From Multifurca ochricompacta (taxonomy: Eukaryota; Basidiomycota; Agaricomycetes; Russulales; Russulaceae): a stretch of 64,000 nucleotides of DNA. Both the position numbers and the translations under genes were made by a program. Below the pieces are notes generated by a model. That model saw nothing but the letters and a program-made list of their open reading frames with translations. It was not told the origin of the DNA and made no database searches. Every line of letters begins with the position of its first letter. The first letter of the stretch is position 1. The DNA is taken from NCBI GenBank assembly GCA_022496185.1, contig WTXG01000032.1, forward strand, positions 62,001 to 126,000, read 5' to 3'. Shown here in pieces: positions 10,554-22,095 of this stretch.

Positions 10554-13179
10554 TGATTGGCTCTACCCGTCGGCCTGGGCACGAGCATTACATGTAACCT
10601 CTGTGTACACTAGTCGCTTCAAATCACTGAAAATACCAGTACATTTTGAGACTACACAGAGGACGGCTGACCGTGACATCCTGATAGACTCAGGAGCCAC
10701 TGATAACTTCATCAGCCCGCGAATGGCGAGAACCATGGGCTTGGGGATGCTGGAACTCCCCCAGGAAAAGAATATTTGGAATATAGATGGAACGGCCAAT
10801 AGAGCTGGAAGGATTACCCACTACACCGACCTCAATGTCCAAGTAGGAGAAAAGACAAAAGCAATTCAGTTCCTTGTCACCAATCTAGGAACAAAGATTT
10901 AATCCTAGGGTACCCATGGTTGGCTGCATTTGAGCCAAAGATCAATTGGAGTGACGCAACCATGGACAAGGAGTTTTACCCTGTCCTCATTACATCATTA
11001 GGGTATGATTATGCTGTCCGACACGTGAGGACAGCAGAAGAGGACATAGGTTGCTGTTATGCTACAAAGGCATCGGAACTTGCCCAGAAGGCAGCAGAGG
11101 GGCATACTGAAAAGACCTTTGAAGAGGTAGTGCCAGAGGTTTACCGCTGGCACTGGAAAGTATTCTCAGAAGAAGAGTCACAACGTTTTCCGCCCGTGCA
11201 ACCTTGGGATCATGCTATCGAATTCGCACCTGATACCCCATCTGCCATTGACTGCAAAATTTATCCATTATCCCAAACAGAGCAAGCGGCACTCACAACA
11301 TTCCTTGAAGAGCACCTTGCAAAAGGGTATATTTGTCCGTCAAAGTCACCATATGCATCGCCCTTCTTCTTCATCAAGAAGAAAGATGGTAAACTTCGAC
11401 CTGTTCAAGACTACTGACAGATAAATGCTCATACCATAAAAAATGCCTACCCCCTTCCTCTCATCTCCGAACTCATTGACACCATGTGAGATAAGTCCCT
11501 CTTTTCCAAAATGGATGTCCGATGGGGATACAACAACATCAGAATTAAGGAAGGAGACCAATGTAAAGCTGCGTTCAAAACCAACCAGGGACTCTTCAAG
11601 CCAAACGTCATGTTTTTCGGCCTCACTAACTCGCCTGCCACTTTTCAATCTATGATGAACCACATCTTCCGTGACCTTATCCTCACAAGTGAAGTAGTGG
11701 TGTACATGGACGACATCCTTGTGGCTACAACAGACAATTTGCTCCATCACCGAAAGCAGGTTCACCAGGTATTGGAAATTCTGCACGAACATGATCTATA
11801 TCTCAAACCAGCCAAATGTTCATTTGAACAACGAAGTATAGAATACTTGGGAGTCATCCTAGAGGGAGGACGTGTCCGGATGGACCCAGTAAAAGTGCAA
11901 GGAGTCTGGGAGTGGCCCATACCCACATGTATCAAAGACGTGCAGTCCTTCATTGGGTTCTGCAATTTCTACCGATGATTTGTACAAGGCTTCTCAGGCA
12001 TTGCCCAACCGTTAAATGGGCTGTTAAAGAAGGATGTACCCTGGCACTGGGGAGACGAACAGCAACGAGCCTTCGAACAGATCCGAGACATCGTGAGCTC
12101 AGAACCCGTCCTTCTGCAACCAGATCTAGAAGAACCCTTTGAACTCGAAGTTGACGCCTCACACTTTGCGAACAGAGTGGTACTAAACCAATGGGATGCG
12201 ACGGGACTGCTTCATCCGGTTGCCTTTTATTCGGAAACATTCTCACTGGCGGAACGAAATTATGACATTTGGGACAGAGAACTGCTTGCCATTGTCAAGG
12301 CATTATGACATTGGCGACCATACCTAGCTGGGACTCCCCATAAAACCATTATTCACACCGACCACTCCAACCTGTTATATTGGAAGGAACCCCATAAGAT
12401 CAGTCGACGGGTTGCTCGTGAAGTCCTAGAGCTGGAAGAATACAACTTTGTGTTGAAACACATTGCAGGAAGTCGTAACGCACACGCAGATGCCCTGTCA
12501 CGATGGCCTGACTTGAACAATGGAGGAGAGGACAACAATGATGTCACAGTCCTCCCCAAAGAAGTCTTTGCGAGAACTGCTGTTGTAAGCCTCCACAACA
12601 TGGATTTATGGGCCCAAGTGTCACAAAATATGAATCAGCAATTATGTCAATCATGGGCGGATGCACACAATCTGAAGAAGATTGACGGCCTTTGGTGGAA
12701 GGACGGGGATCGACTCGTTGTCACCAGTGGCGACAACATTAAGAGGGGGGTGATCCATTTTCACCACGACCTTCCCTCTGCAGGCCACCCTGGCATTGCC
12801 AACACGTATGCCTTGGCCAAATGAGATTACTGGTGGCCAAACATGAAGAAGGATGTGGAAGACTATGTGAAAGGATGCGCGGACTGCCAAGCCAACAAAG
12901 TAAACATGCACCCACACCCACCAGCACTATTCCCGATTGCACCTACGGCCTCACTACCATTCCAGACCGTTGCAATGGACTTCATCGTCAAACTCCCCAT
13001 CTCCAGAGGATACGACTCTATCTTGACCATCACCGACCATGATTGCTCTAAAGCGGCACTGTTCATACCCTGTAATGAGTCTGTCACAGTGGAAGGAGTG
13101 GCCAAGCTCTACCTGGATCATGTCTACAGACACTATGGTCTCCCAGAAAAGATCATCTCTGACTGCGACCCACGTTTCA
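10554..13179 (+). pseudogene. pol: A1 pol, 5' part: protease, RT, RNase H, start of integrase (broken)
   Basis: The protease has ILIDSGATDNFIS (about 10680-10718). RT has [34 protein letters not shown] and catalytic VYMDD near 11700-11715. RNase H has HFANRVV and DIWDRELLAIVKAL. The integrase HHCC zinc finger spans about 12760-12900, with the first catalytic Asp in VAMDFIVKLP. In-frame stops at 11415, 11487, 11976, 12306 and 12822 are all TGA, mostly where relatives have Arg. A one-base deletion near 10890 shifts the frame. It ends at CDPRF, where A2 inserted, and resumes at 22677. Confidence 0.9.
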
Positions 13180-13755
13180 TGTTACGTCCAGTGCGGGACG
13201 TTCCACACAACTTGTGTGACAGCATGATACAGGGGTTCGGATAAGAAACCAATAAGGTCTCTTGGAGTGAAGTATGACGAGTCAAAGTCAAAGAGGCTGT
13301 ACTCTAAGACGATGGTGAGCAGAAAGTGCCAGAAGCACTTGAGACAGACAGACGCTTTCAAGAGGACAAGTCCAGAAGACTAGCACTGATGTATTCAATA
13401 AGTCGAGTCTAAGGTCTACAGGGTAGCTATAGCGGACTTATATACGTAAGGCAGTGGGCGTCTACGAGATAAGGATATGGAGTCAAGTGGGCCCAAATAT
13501 CTGAAAGCGGAGGGCGTAAAGCCTGGCTTCTACTGATAGGGGATTAAGTAAATGTCCGGTCGTATGATAAGGAGATAAGCGATAAGCGAAGAAACAAGCA
13601 GGTAAACATGAACAAGCAAACAAGTCACGGGGATGGACGAAGGGCATGTGACGGATCCCACGATGGAGACGTGATCTGGTAATGAAGCGTGGGCGACAGG
13701 GAGGGGTTATCGTTGGGCAAGAAAAAGAATATGGGAAGCAATGGGGTTCATAACA
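13180..13755 (-). repeat. A2 3' LTR
   Basis: On the plus strand it reads TGTTACGTCC...TTCATAACA. The polypurine tract is the complement of the CCCCCTCTTCTGG that follows at about 13758-13772. Confidence 0.9.
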
Positions 13756-13786
13756 TCACCCCCTCTTCTGGTTCTAGCAGTCCCAG

Positions 13787-15019
13787 CTAGAAACGACTCG
13801 TACCGTCATCATCTTGAACCAACTCCAGGTAGTCGTCAGCTACATTACAGTCATTCATGCTGTATGACTCCAACTCCTGCGGGCATGCGTGGGTATGGAG
13901 GAATCCATATGGGCCGTGCTGACCACATGTGCGGCACAAGTCGTAGACAGGGCAGTTGATCTCTTTATGCCCAGCGTTGTGTCGAAGACACTTGCCGCAC
14001 CATCCCGATGGGTTGGTGATCGTCGGGGCCACCCCTACTCGTCGGAAGATGCAGTGTCGGCTCCAATGGAGATTGCTACGGCAGTGGCGACACCATTTGC
14101 AATTGAGCAGGCAGTTCCAACTGATGTGGTACCTGCTGTCGCAATGCCAGCAAGTCTCTCCGCGGGGGTTTTCATGTAGGCGTGGCATCTCAAGTCGACT
14201 CGGCAGCAGCATTGGGGCCGCGCCCAAGGTTCGAGGGGGGAGGGGTCGCGCATAAGTGTTGGCGTACCTTTCAGCGATTGTTTGATACACGTCTCCTTTT
14301 TCCAACCTCTTCCTGATCTCAACAATCTCCTGTTCCAACTGGAACATCCCATTCGTAAGCCTGGCCATCATCTTCGCATGCTCCTTGTATTGCTGGTTCA
14401 ATGTCCTTCGCAGTGTGATGTTCTTCCTCAACCTCATGACTTCTGCCTTCAGGCGTGGGAGCCTCATATCGTTCATCACTTCGTCAATCGCAAAGGCGCG
14501 GCAATCCTCCGCGGCAAGGTGGCCCAACTGTTCATCAGTCAACGTGTGATGAAGCTGACCTGTGTACCTTTCTTCCAGATACACGGGAGCCCCGTAGACC
14601 GGCCCATCCTTCTTCATACATCCTGCCACATCCATTCCTCCATTGGTATAGTAAACGTACTTCGCGATGGCCGTGGTTCCGTCAGCCATGGTGATCTCTA
14701 AGGGGAAATACATTGAGGAATTGGGGTTGTTGGGAATGAAAGGGAACTCGGGGGCTTCATCGTCAATTTCCCCGTTGAGTAGGTCGTTGGGATGGGGGTC
14801 TTCACTGTGAGTGAAATCATCGTTTGGGTTCGGGGATTGGTTCTTGATACGGGCCTCTGCAGCTTCATAATCGATGGGGGAGGAGGGACGAGTGGACGGG
14901 TGAGTGGACGGGAAGTTTTTGACAATAGTCATAGGGGAAGCGAAAGCATCGATGGCAGCAGAGGCGGCGATGAAAGACATGATGGACTGTTCTGTGGTAG
15001 TAATTCGCTGGGGGAGCAT
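13787..15019 (-). CDS. ORF3 of element A2: zinc-knuckle/coiled-coil protein, intact
   Basis: An uninterrupted 410-codon frame lies between the pol stop (15056-15058) and the 3' LTR, in the position of env in retroviruses. The N-terminal ~110 residues are Pro/Asn/Asp-rich and acidic. A conserved core follows (TNGGMDVAGCMKKDGPVYGA). Next comes a predicted coiled coil (LKAEVMRLRKN to EIRKRLEKGD), then a C-terminal Cys/His array: CX2CX4HX4C twice (CWHCDSRYHISWNC; CRHCRSNLHWSRHC) and two looser knuckles, ending in an acidic tail. There is no membrane segment or signal peptide, so it is not an envelope. The knuckles suggest nucleic-acid binding; the function is unknown. It aligns along its length with the A1 copy. 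Remaining open while this element's gag-pol is stopped and frameshifted is notable. Confidence 0.85.
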   Translation of the reverse strand: MLPQRITTTEQSIMSFIAASAAIDAFASPMTIVKNFPSTHPSTRPSSPIDYEAAEARIKNQSPNPNDDFTHSEDPHPNDLLNGEIDDEAPEFPFIPNNPNSSMYFPLEITMADGTTAIAKYVYYTNGGMDVAGCMKKDGPVYGAPVYLEERYTGQLHHTLTDEQLGHLAAEDCRAFAIDEVMNDMRLPRLKAEVMRLRKNITLRRTLNQQYKEHAKMMARLTNGMFQLEQEIVEIRKRLEKGDVYQTIAERYANTYARPLPPRTLGAAPMLLPSRLEMPRLHENPRGETCWHCDSRYHISWNCLLNCKWCRHCRSNLHWSRHCIFRRVGVAPTITNPSGWCGKCLRHNAGHKEINCPVYDLCRTCGQHGPYGFLHTHACPQELESYSMNDCNVADDYLELVQDDDGTSRF

Positions 15020-15055
15020 ATACTGGGGAATCCAAGAGAGTCTGGGACTGTTCTT

Positions 15056-15502
15056 TTAACTGTTTTTAGGCGCTTCTGGGTGCCGGGTATGGAACTCCGT
15101 GATAAGGACCGGGGCAAAGATATCTCCGGCTGGTTCCCACGAGTTGTCAGAGGGTGGGAATCCCTTCCACTTGACTAGGTAATACAGTTTGCGCCCTCGG
15201 CCTTGTCGCTTGGAATCTAGAATGCGCTCCACTTCCCACTCTTCTTCTCCATCGATAAGGTCAGGTGGGGGTCTCGGGAAGTTTTCTCCATGCAGGGACG
15301 TTTCCTTATATGGTGTGAGTAGTCTGGCATGGAAGACCGGATGAATGCACCATGTAGGGGGGAGTTCAAGTTCGTATGACACATCTGACAGCTTCCTTGT
15401 TATTTTGAAAGGTCCGTGACGTCGGGGCGCCAACTTGGCTGTTGGATGTGATGTGTGAATGTTCTTCCCTTCCAACCATACCAGGTCATTGGTCTGATAA
15501 GG
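15056..15502 (-). pseudogene. pol: A2 pol, 3' end: integrase C-terminus and chromodomain
   Basis: The integrase C-terminal DNA-binding fold (LVWLEGKNIHTSHPTAKLAP, PRRHGPFKITRKLSDVSYEL) is followed by a chromodomain: EEEWEVERILDSK, YLVKWKGFPPSDNSWEP. Chromodomains of this group are thought to steer integration to marked chromatin. The frame is open to its TAA at 15056-15058, but it is separated from upstream pol by the solo LTR at 15503. Confidence 0.88.
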
Positions 15503-16096
15503 TGTTACGCCCGGTGCGGGACGTTCCACACGACTTGTGTGACAGCGCGGTTCGTAGGTTCAGGTAAGAAACCAATAAGGCTTCTTGGAGATTGAGTGGG
15601 GTGAGTCAAAGTCAAAGGGGCGCTCCCTAAGACGATGTTGAGCGGGGAAGTACCAGAAGTACTTGAGACAACTGAGTCAGAGATCCAAAGGGGATGTCCA
15701 GAAGACAGGCACCGATGTATTCAATAAGTCAAGTCTAAGGTCTACAGTGTAGCTACAGCGGACTTATATACGTAACTCGATGGGCACCTACGTGATAAGG
15801 ATACGGAGTCAAGTGGGCCCAAATATACGGAAGCGGACGGCATAAAGTCTAGCTTCTGATAGGGTATTAAGTAAGTGTCCGAACGTAAAGATAAGGGGAT
15901 AACAAGATAAGAGATAAGAGGTCAAACGTGGGCATATAGTGCGTCAACAAGTACAAAGTGGGTCACGGGGATGGAAGTAGGGCATGTGACGGGTCCCACG
16001 ACGGAGATGTGATTGAGAAGTGCAAAGTGGGTGGCAGGGAGGGGTCGTCGTTGGGGAGTAGAAAGAAAACGGGGGCGGACGGTAGAGGTCGTAACA
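15503..16096 (-). mobile_element. Solo family-A LTR (A7) inside A2 pol
   Basis: It reads TGTTACGCCC...GGTCGTAACA on the plus strand, 594 bp. A perfect duplication TAAGG lies at 15498-15502 and 16097-16101. No internal sequence is present. Confidence 0.93.
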
Positions 16097-16101
16097 TAAG
16101 G

Positions 16102-17731
16102 CGTAAACCTTGTCGGCTTCTCTGCCAGGGTCTTTTGCGCCTTCAACAGGTTTTCATTGGCCGATTTCCTGACCTCTTCCCATTGGCTGATACGCTGCAT
16201 GGCTGAAGGGATGTTCACCGATTTTCCTGTCCATGTGGCTCGAGGTGTCCATCCCATGATAAGTGAGAATGGGGAATGTTTTGTAGTGCCATTGGGCCAG
16301 GAGTTGTGTGCAAATTCTGCTGTTGCAAGCCAGTCTGCCCAATCGTCCTGACGTCCATTACACCAAAAGCGAAGATACTGCTCGAGCCACTGATTTGTTC
16401 TTTCTGATTGTCCATCTGTCTGTGGGTGGTACGCCGTAGAGATGTTTTGGGCAATATTCAGCGTCTTGCAGAGTGCTCTGGCGAATGCGGATGTGAAGCG
16501 TGGGTCACGGTCTGAGATAATCTTTTCGGGGAGACCATAGTGTCTATAGACATGATCCAGATAGAGTTTAGCCACTCCTTCTGCTGTAATGGACTCATTG
16601 CAGGGTATGAACAGCGCCGCCTTTGAGCAATCATGGTCAGTGATGGTCAGGATTGAGTCGAAACCTCTGGAGGTAGGGTTTAATGATGAAGTCCATGGCG
16701 ATGGTCTGGAATGGTTGTGAAGCCATTGGCGTAATTGGGAATGGTGCTGGTGGATGTGGGTGCGTATTCACTTTATTAGCCTGGCATTCGGTGCATCCCT
16801 TCACATACTCTTCCACATCTTTTTTCATATTCGGCCACCAGTAATCTCGTTTGGCAAGCGTGTAGGTGTTAGCAATGCCTGGGTGTCCTGCGGAGGGGAG
16901 ATCGTGGTGAAAATGGATCACCCCCTCTTAATGTTGTCACCACCGGTGACAACGAGTCGATCCCCGTCCTTCCACCAGAGACCGTCGATCCTCTTCAGGT
17001 TATGTGCCTCCACCCATGTTTCGCACAACTGTTGATTCATGTTTTGCGAAACCTGGGCCCATAGATCCATGTCGTGAAGACTGATAATGGCTGTCCTCGC
17101 AAAAACTTCCTCTGGGAGTACCGTCACATCATTGTTGTCTTCTGCACCATTATTCAGATCCGGTCGCCTTGATAGGGCATCTGCACGAGCATTACGACTT
17201 CCAGCAATGTGCTTCAGTTCGAAGTTATATTCCTCAAGCTCAAGGACTTCACAAGCAACCCGTCAGCTTATTTTGTGAGGTTCCTTCCAATAGAGCAGGT
17301 TGGAGTGATCAGTATGAATGATGGTCTTGTAGGAAGTCCCTGCTAAGTACGGCCGCCAGTGTCGTAACGCTTTTACTATGGCCAATAGTTCTCTATCCCA
17401 AATGTCATAATTTCGTTCTGCTGGCGAGAATGTTTCTGAATAAAAGGCTACAGGGTGGAGAAGTCCCATCGCGTCTCGTTGATTCAGTATGGCACCATTC
17501 GCGAAGTGAGATGCGTCAACTTCAAGTTCGAAGGGTTTCTGCAGATCTGGTTGTAAAAGAACCGGTTCTGAGCTGATGATGTCGCGAATTTGTTCAAAAG
17601 CCATTTGATGCTCTTCCGTCCAGTGCCAAGGGACATCTTTCTTCAGTAATCCGTTCAGTGGTTGGGCGATTCCCGAGAATCCCGAACGAAGTGTCGATAG
17701 AAGTTACAGAAACTGATAAAAGACCGTACGT
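16102..17731 (-). pseudogene. pol: A2 pol, middle: RT end, RNase H, integrase core
   Basis: Read from high to low coordinates: RNase H (LEVDASHFANGAILNQ, DIWDRELLAIVKALRHW), tether, integrase zinc finger (HFHHDLPSAGHPGI, CTECQANK near 16800-16920) and DDE core ([38 protein letters not shown]). Breaks include TGA at 17263-17265 (Arg expected) and frame changes near 16640 and 17130. Confidence 0.88.
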
Positions 17732-18171
17732 CCTTGACATAGGGCCTAGCACGAGTGCACTCGTGAGTTACCCGGATCCGAACTCGTGGGTATTTAGATT
17801 AGATAATCCCATACTCGGATCCGCATGAGTATGTTCCCACGGATCACCCGGAGCCGTGAGTCCTATACTCGCACGGATCCGAGTACTCGTGGGTATACTC
17901 GTAGGTTTACTTGTAAGGTTTGAGGCAGCCAGAGATCTTCATCTTGCATACACAGAAAGAATATATATATTACTACAATCCCACGAAGTTTCAAGTCAGA
18001 TCATGCATCCGATCCAAAATAAAACAAGAATCAGTTACAATATCTATAGAAACGCGAAAAAACGCGAAAAAACGCGAAGTGTGGGGCGCGCCGATCGGAC
18101 TGTGCATTGCCTTCCTATCTAGGAAGGTAGGCTTAAGAATGCACGCGTCGGCACACGTCGGTACAGAGATG

Positions 18172-18840
18172 CCGGGATCACGCCTAATTGATAAGATCAA
18201 AAATGCGTTCACAATTAATTAGATACTTAGGATATACATCTAAGTGATAAGATCAAAAATGTGTTCACAGTTAATTAGATACTTGGGATATACATCTAAT
18301 ACAAGTGATAAGATCAAAATGCGTTCACAATTAATTAGATACTTGGGATGTACACCTAAGTGATAAGATCAAAAATGCGTTCACATTTAATTAGATACTT
18401 AGGATATACATCTAATACAAGTGATAAGATCAAAAATGCGTTCACAATTAATTAGATACTTAGGATGTACATCTAAGTGATAAGATCAAAAACGCGTTCA
18501 CAATTAATTAGATACTTAGGATGTACATCTAAGTGATAAGATCAAAAATGCGTTCACAATTAATTAGATACTTGGGATATACATCTAAGTGATAAGATCA
18601 AAAACGCGTTCACAGTTAATTAGATACTTAGGATATACATCTAATACAAGTGATAAGATCAAAAATGCGTTCACAATTAATTAGATACTTGGGATGTACA
18701 TCTAAGTGATAAGATCAAAAATGCGTTCACAATTAATTAGATACTAAAGATATACATCTAAGATAATACAAGTGATAAGATCAAAACGCGTTCACAATTA
18801 AATAGATACAAGTGATAAAATCAATTCTGCATAACCCTAT
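18172..18840. repeat. Tandem array, ~11 units of 54-62 bp
   Basis: Each unit contains GTGATAAGATCAAAAATGCG, TTCACAATTAATTAGATACT and GATATACATCTAA. Longer units have an extra ATACAA. Units differ at only a few positions, mostly G/A and C/T. There are no spacers, so it is not a CRISPR array. Confidence 0.92.
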
Positions 18841-18870
18841 ATATAATATATTGTGTGTCTTTACCAGTGA

Positions 18871-18947
18871 GGCTGGGTGGCTTAGTGGTTAGAGCACCAG
18901 ACCGAGCTTGTTCCCGGAGGTCTTAGGTTCAATCCATGTTTCAGCCA
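18871..18947 (+). other. tRNA-like sequence with Pol III A and B boxes
   Basis: A 7-bp acceptor stem (GGCTGGG with TTCAGCC, two G-U pairs) is followed by a D-arm (GCTT/GAGC). The A box is TGGCTTAGTGG at 18878-18888 and the B box GGTTCAATCC at 18926-18935. The anticodon arm is about four bases too long and mispaired, and the T stem has two mismatches. I therefore call a tRNA-derived or degenerate copy, not a functional tRNA. Confidence 0.6.
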
Positions 18948-19184
18948 TTTCTGTTCTAGGTTGACGAGCCTAGTAAAAAAATAATTTTATATAATAATAT
19001 TCCCACGAGTATTCTGCGAGTACCCGTGCGGGTACCCGGGGTGCCAAAATCAATACCCGGATCCGCATGAGTATTTTCCCATGGATCACCCGGATCCGCG
19101 AGTATCAATACCCGCGAGTTTTCCCACGGCTCTACTCAAAAAACTCGCGAGTTACCCGGACTCGTGCTATGCCCTACCTTGACA

Positions 19185-20571
19185 CACGTAGGCACTGGCC
19201 ATTCCTGGACTCCTTGCACCTTTACAGGGTCCATCTGTACCTGTCCTCCCTCTAGGATAACTCCTAGGTACTCTACACTTGGTTGTTCGAATGAGCATTT
19301 GGCGGGTTTAAGGTACAGATCGTGTTCGCGAAGGATGTCCAACACCTGATGCACTCGTTCTCGATGGTGGGTCAGGTCGTTCGTGGTGGCAACCAATATG
19401 TCGTCCATGTAAACCACTACTTCGCCAGTGAGAATGAGGTCGCGGAAGATGTGGTTCATCATTGATTGGAAGGTAGCAGGTGAGTTGGTAAGGCCAAAAA
19501 ACATAACATTTGGTTCGAACAGCCCCTGATTGGTCTTGAAGGCCACTTTACATTGATCCCCATCTTTGATTCGAATGTTATTGTATCCCCAGCGGACGTC
19601 CATTTTGGAGAATAAGGACTTATCCCTCATGGTGTTGATGAGTTCTGAAATAAGTGGCAAAGGATAGGTGTTTTTCACAGTATAGGCGTTTATCCGTCGG
19701 TAATCTTGAACAGGTCAAAGTTTGCCATCTTTCTTCTTGATAAAGAAGAACGGCGATGCGTATGGTGATTTTGACGGTCTAATGTATCCTTTTGCAAGAT
19801 GTTCTTCCAGGAACATTGTAAGCGCGGTCTGTTCTGCCTGTGACAACGGGTAGATTTTGCAGTTGATTGCCGATGGGGTATCAGGTATGAAGTCAATGGC
19901 GTGATCCCATGGTCGCGTGGGGGGGAAGCGTTGTGATTCCTCCTCTGAGAAGACTTTCCAGTGTCTATGGTATTCCGCTGGTACCACCTCTTCAAATGTC
20001 TTTTCCGTACGCCCTTCTATTGCCTTCTGCGCAAGCTCTGATGCTTTGGTAACGAAACAGCAGCTTGGGTCCTCCTCTTTTGTTACTGCCGCTGTAGAGT
20101 GTCGGGCTGCGTAGTCATACCCCATAGATGTAATGAGCACAGGGTAAGAGTCCTTGCTCATTGTCGCATCGCCCCAATTGATCTTGGGTTCGAATGCAGC
20201 GAGCCAGGGATATCCCAGAACTAAGTCTTCTCCGCCTAAGTTGGTGACTAGGAAGCGTATTGTTTTTGTCTTCTCCCCCACCTGGACATTCAGGTCGGTG
20301 TAATGTGTAATTTTTCCTGCCCGATTGGCAGTCCCGTCAATATTCCAGATATTCTTTTCTTGGGGGAGTGTCAACATTCCTAATCCCATGGTTTTCACCA
20401 TTCGTGGGCTGATGAAATTGTCAGTAGCTCCTGAGTCAATCAGGATGTCGCGATCGGCCGTTCTCTGTGTAGTCTCGAAATGTACTGGTATTTTCAAAGA
20501 TTTGAAGCAACTAGTATACACAGAGGTTACATGTAGTGCTCGTGCCCAGGCCAATGGGTTTGAGCCAATCA
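19185..20571 (-). pseudogene. pol: A2 pol, 5' part: protease and reverse transcriptase
   Basis: The protease has DILIDSGATDNFISPRM and VLGYPWLAAF. The RT N-terminus has YPLSQAEQTALT and [15 protein letters not shown], then [26 protein letters not shown] and [12 protein letters not shown]. The frame from 20647 is open down to a TGA at 19715-19717 (KL*PVQDY, Arg expected). A second open stretch runs 19678 to 19177, where the hAT-like element cuts it. Confidence 0.9.
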
Positions 20572-22076
20572 AAAATCCTTTTTTGCGAATGCTTTTTCCA
20601 CTAGGATGGCTTGCACTTCTTCGCTTTCCTTCATCATGCTCACCCATATGTCCTGTGCCTTTTCTTCCTTCGTCTTTTTGTTGACGGTCGGTGGATTGTT
20701 ATGGACCGGTGCAACTGTTGCTTCCGCCACTCATACCCCCTTTTTTGGGCATTCCTTGGACATGTGCCCTTGCGCCTTGCAACGAAAGCACCTTCCTTCT
20801 TTCATCAACGTTTGCCTTTCATCCTCCATGAGCGCAACCCGGGCTCTGGTTCTGTCAGCAGAGGTATCCATGGCATTCGGATCCCTCTGACTAGTATGTG
20901 CGGGTTTGACTCCGAAGGCGGCCTTCCATTGGTCGCGGGTCTTTCCCTTCTTTGTGTCGACCCCAAAACGCATCTGGAAGTCGAGGTAGTCTTGCTGCTG
21001 TTGGCGAGCAGCATCAACCCATGTATCCCAGTCATTGGGATGATGAAACTGGATAATGTTCTTCACCAGTGGGTTGGGCAACCCCTGGGAGAAGAGGTCC
21101 AGTGTGGCCTCTTCATCGGTGTCATAGCCGGCTCTGTTGGCCAGACTTCTGAACTTTGCTACATAAGCGTCGAGTTCTCCCTTCTCCATTCTAAGGGACT
21201 TAAGCTCTCGAGCGGCCTTCTGTTTGGCCTGCCCATCCGTGAATGCGTCTTTAAATCTTTGGGCAATGGTTTCCCAAAGGTTCTCGCTAGTGGTACGACG
21301 ACCACTTTCGATTTGTTCGTTCAGCCACTCCAGCTGTTCCATGGTCCAGTCGTCTACAGCCTCCCCTCGGATCAGAGAGAGGAAGAGGTTTGCACATTGG
21401 AAAGGGTTAATGATCTGGGGGACGTCATGGTTGAAGTTCTTAAAGGTCGTGAACTCCAGCATAAATTTCTTGCTTTGCGACCGATCCCCAGTGAACGTTT
21501 GGGGTAGTACTCCTGACAACCGCCCCGATGGTGGGGGAATGTTGGGTGGTAACATGGCTGGCGGAGGTGGGGGGGAGGTGCTGGGTCTGGGAGCTGGGCG
21601 GCGATAGTGGACATGTTTTGGTAAAATGGGGTGACTGTGTCGGTGGACTGTATTGAGATCTGGGGAGTTGTCAAAGCAGGGGCTCTGGACATGACAACTG
21701 CCTGTGCAACTGGGGTTGTAGTCGACGCTAATACCAGTGCTTCTTCACTATGTTCTTCCACGTACTCTTCTGGCTCAGAGTCCGTAACGATGGCCGGGGG
21801 ATTCTCTCTCCACGGTCCTAATCCAAATTCAGGCGGAGTGGGTCCTGTAGTAACCCAAGAGTGTCGGCTGTCCGAATATCGGATACGATACCAAACTCTT
21901 TTCTCGTCATCGTATTCTACCAGTTGGTATCTTCTGTCGTGATAGACGTAGTATCCAAACTCGGACTCAAAATCTTTCCAGGTGGCAGAGCCAAGTACTT
22001 GTTGTGAAAGGTCAGGCTCGTCCCTTCGTTCGATGGGTTCTTCTTTGAACAGGGTCTGACTGCAGCTGGAAGCCAC
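20569..22076 (-). pseudogene. gag: A2 gag (one frameshift)
   Basis: The N-terminal part (FESEFGYYVYHDRRYQLVEY) runs from about 22076, with GTG where A3 has ATG. The capsid and a complete nucleocapsid knuckle CFRCKAQGHMSKEC lie in the frame starting at 21555. A one-base change in the C-run near 21570-21580 separates the two frames; otherwise gag is open to its TGA at 20569-20571. It is the best-preserved family-A gag here. Confidence 0.88.
20572..20578 (-). other. Predicted -1 frameshift heptamer GGATTTT (A2 gag/pol)
   Basis: In the gag frame it reads G GAT TTT and is followed directly by the TGA stop. Pol is open in the -1 frame (GGA TTT TTG ATT). The next step would be a search for a downstream stem-loop. 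Confidence 0.6.
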
Positions 22077-22082
22077 AATGAG

Positions 22083-22093
22083 AGACTCGACTT
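22083..22093 (-). other. A2 self-priming site
   Basis: The plus-strand AGACTCGACTT is the perfect 11-nt complement of the predicted transcript start in the A2 5' LTR (22316-22326), two bases from the LTR boundary. Confidence 0.8.
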
Positions 22094-22095
22094 GA

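Larger units (their letters stand above)
17740..19176. mobile_element. hAT-like element carrying a tandem array and a tRNA-like sequence
   Basis: A perfect 8-bp duplication CCTTGACA (17732-17739, 19177-19184) flanks terminal inverted repeats TAGGGC(C/A)TAGCACGAGT. The 8-bp duplication and a TAG-start terminus fit the hAT superfamily. The element is 1437 bp with no transposase frame, so it is non-autonomous. Both subterminal regions are full of short ACTCGTGGGTA / CCCGGATCCG repeats in both orientations. It interrupts A2 reverse transcriptase. Confidence 0.85.

Noticed and set aside
13787..15019. ORF3 as a retroviral envelope
   Set aside because: There is no signal peptide, transmembrane segment or furin-like site; it has zinc knuckles and a coiled coil instead.
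18172..18840. CRISPR-like array
   Set aside because: The units are contiguous with no unique spacers, and the genome is eukaryotic; it is a tandem repeat inside a hAT-like element.
18871..18947. Functional tRNA gene
   Set aside because: The anticodon arm is too long and mispaired and the T stem has mismatches; only the A and B boxes and acceptor stem are good.
20611..21507. 298-codon plus-strand frame
   Set aside because: It lies antisense to the A2 gag frame, whose protein is clearly recognisable.
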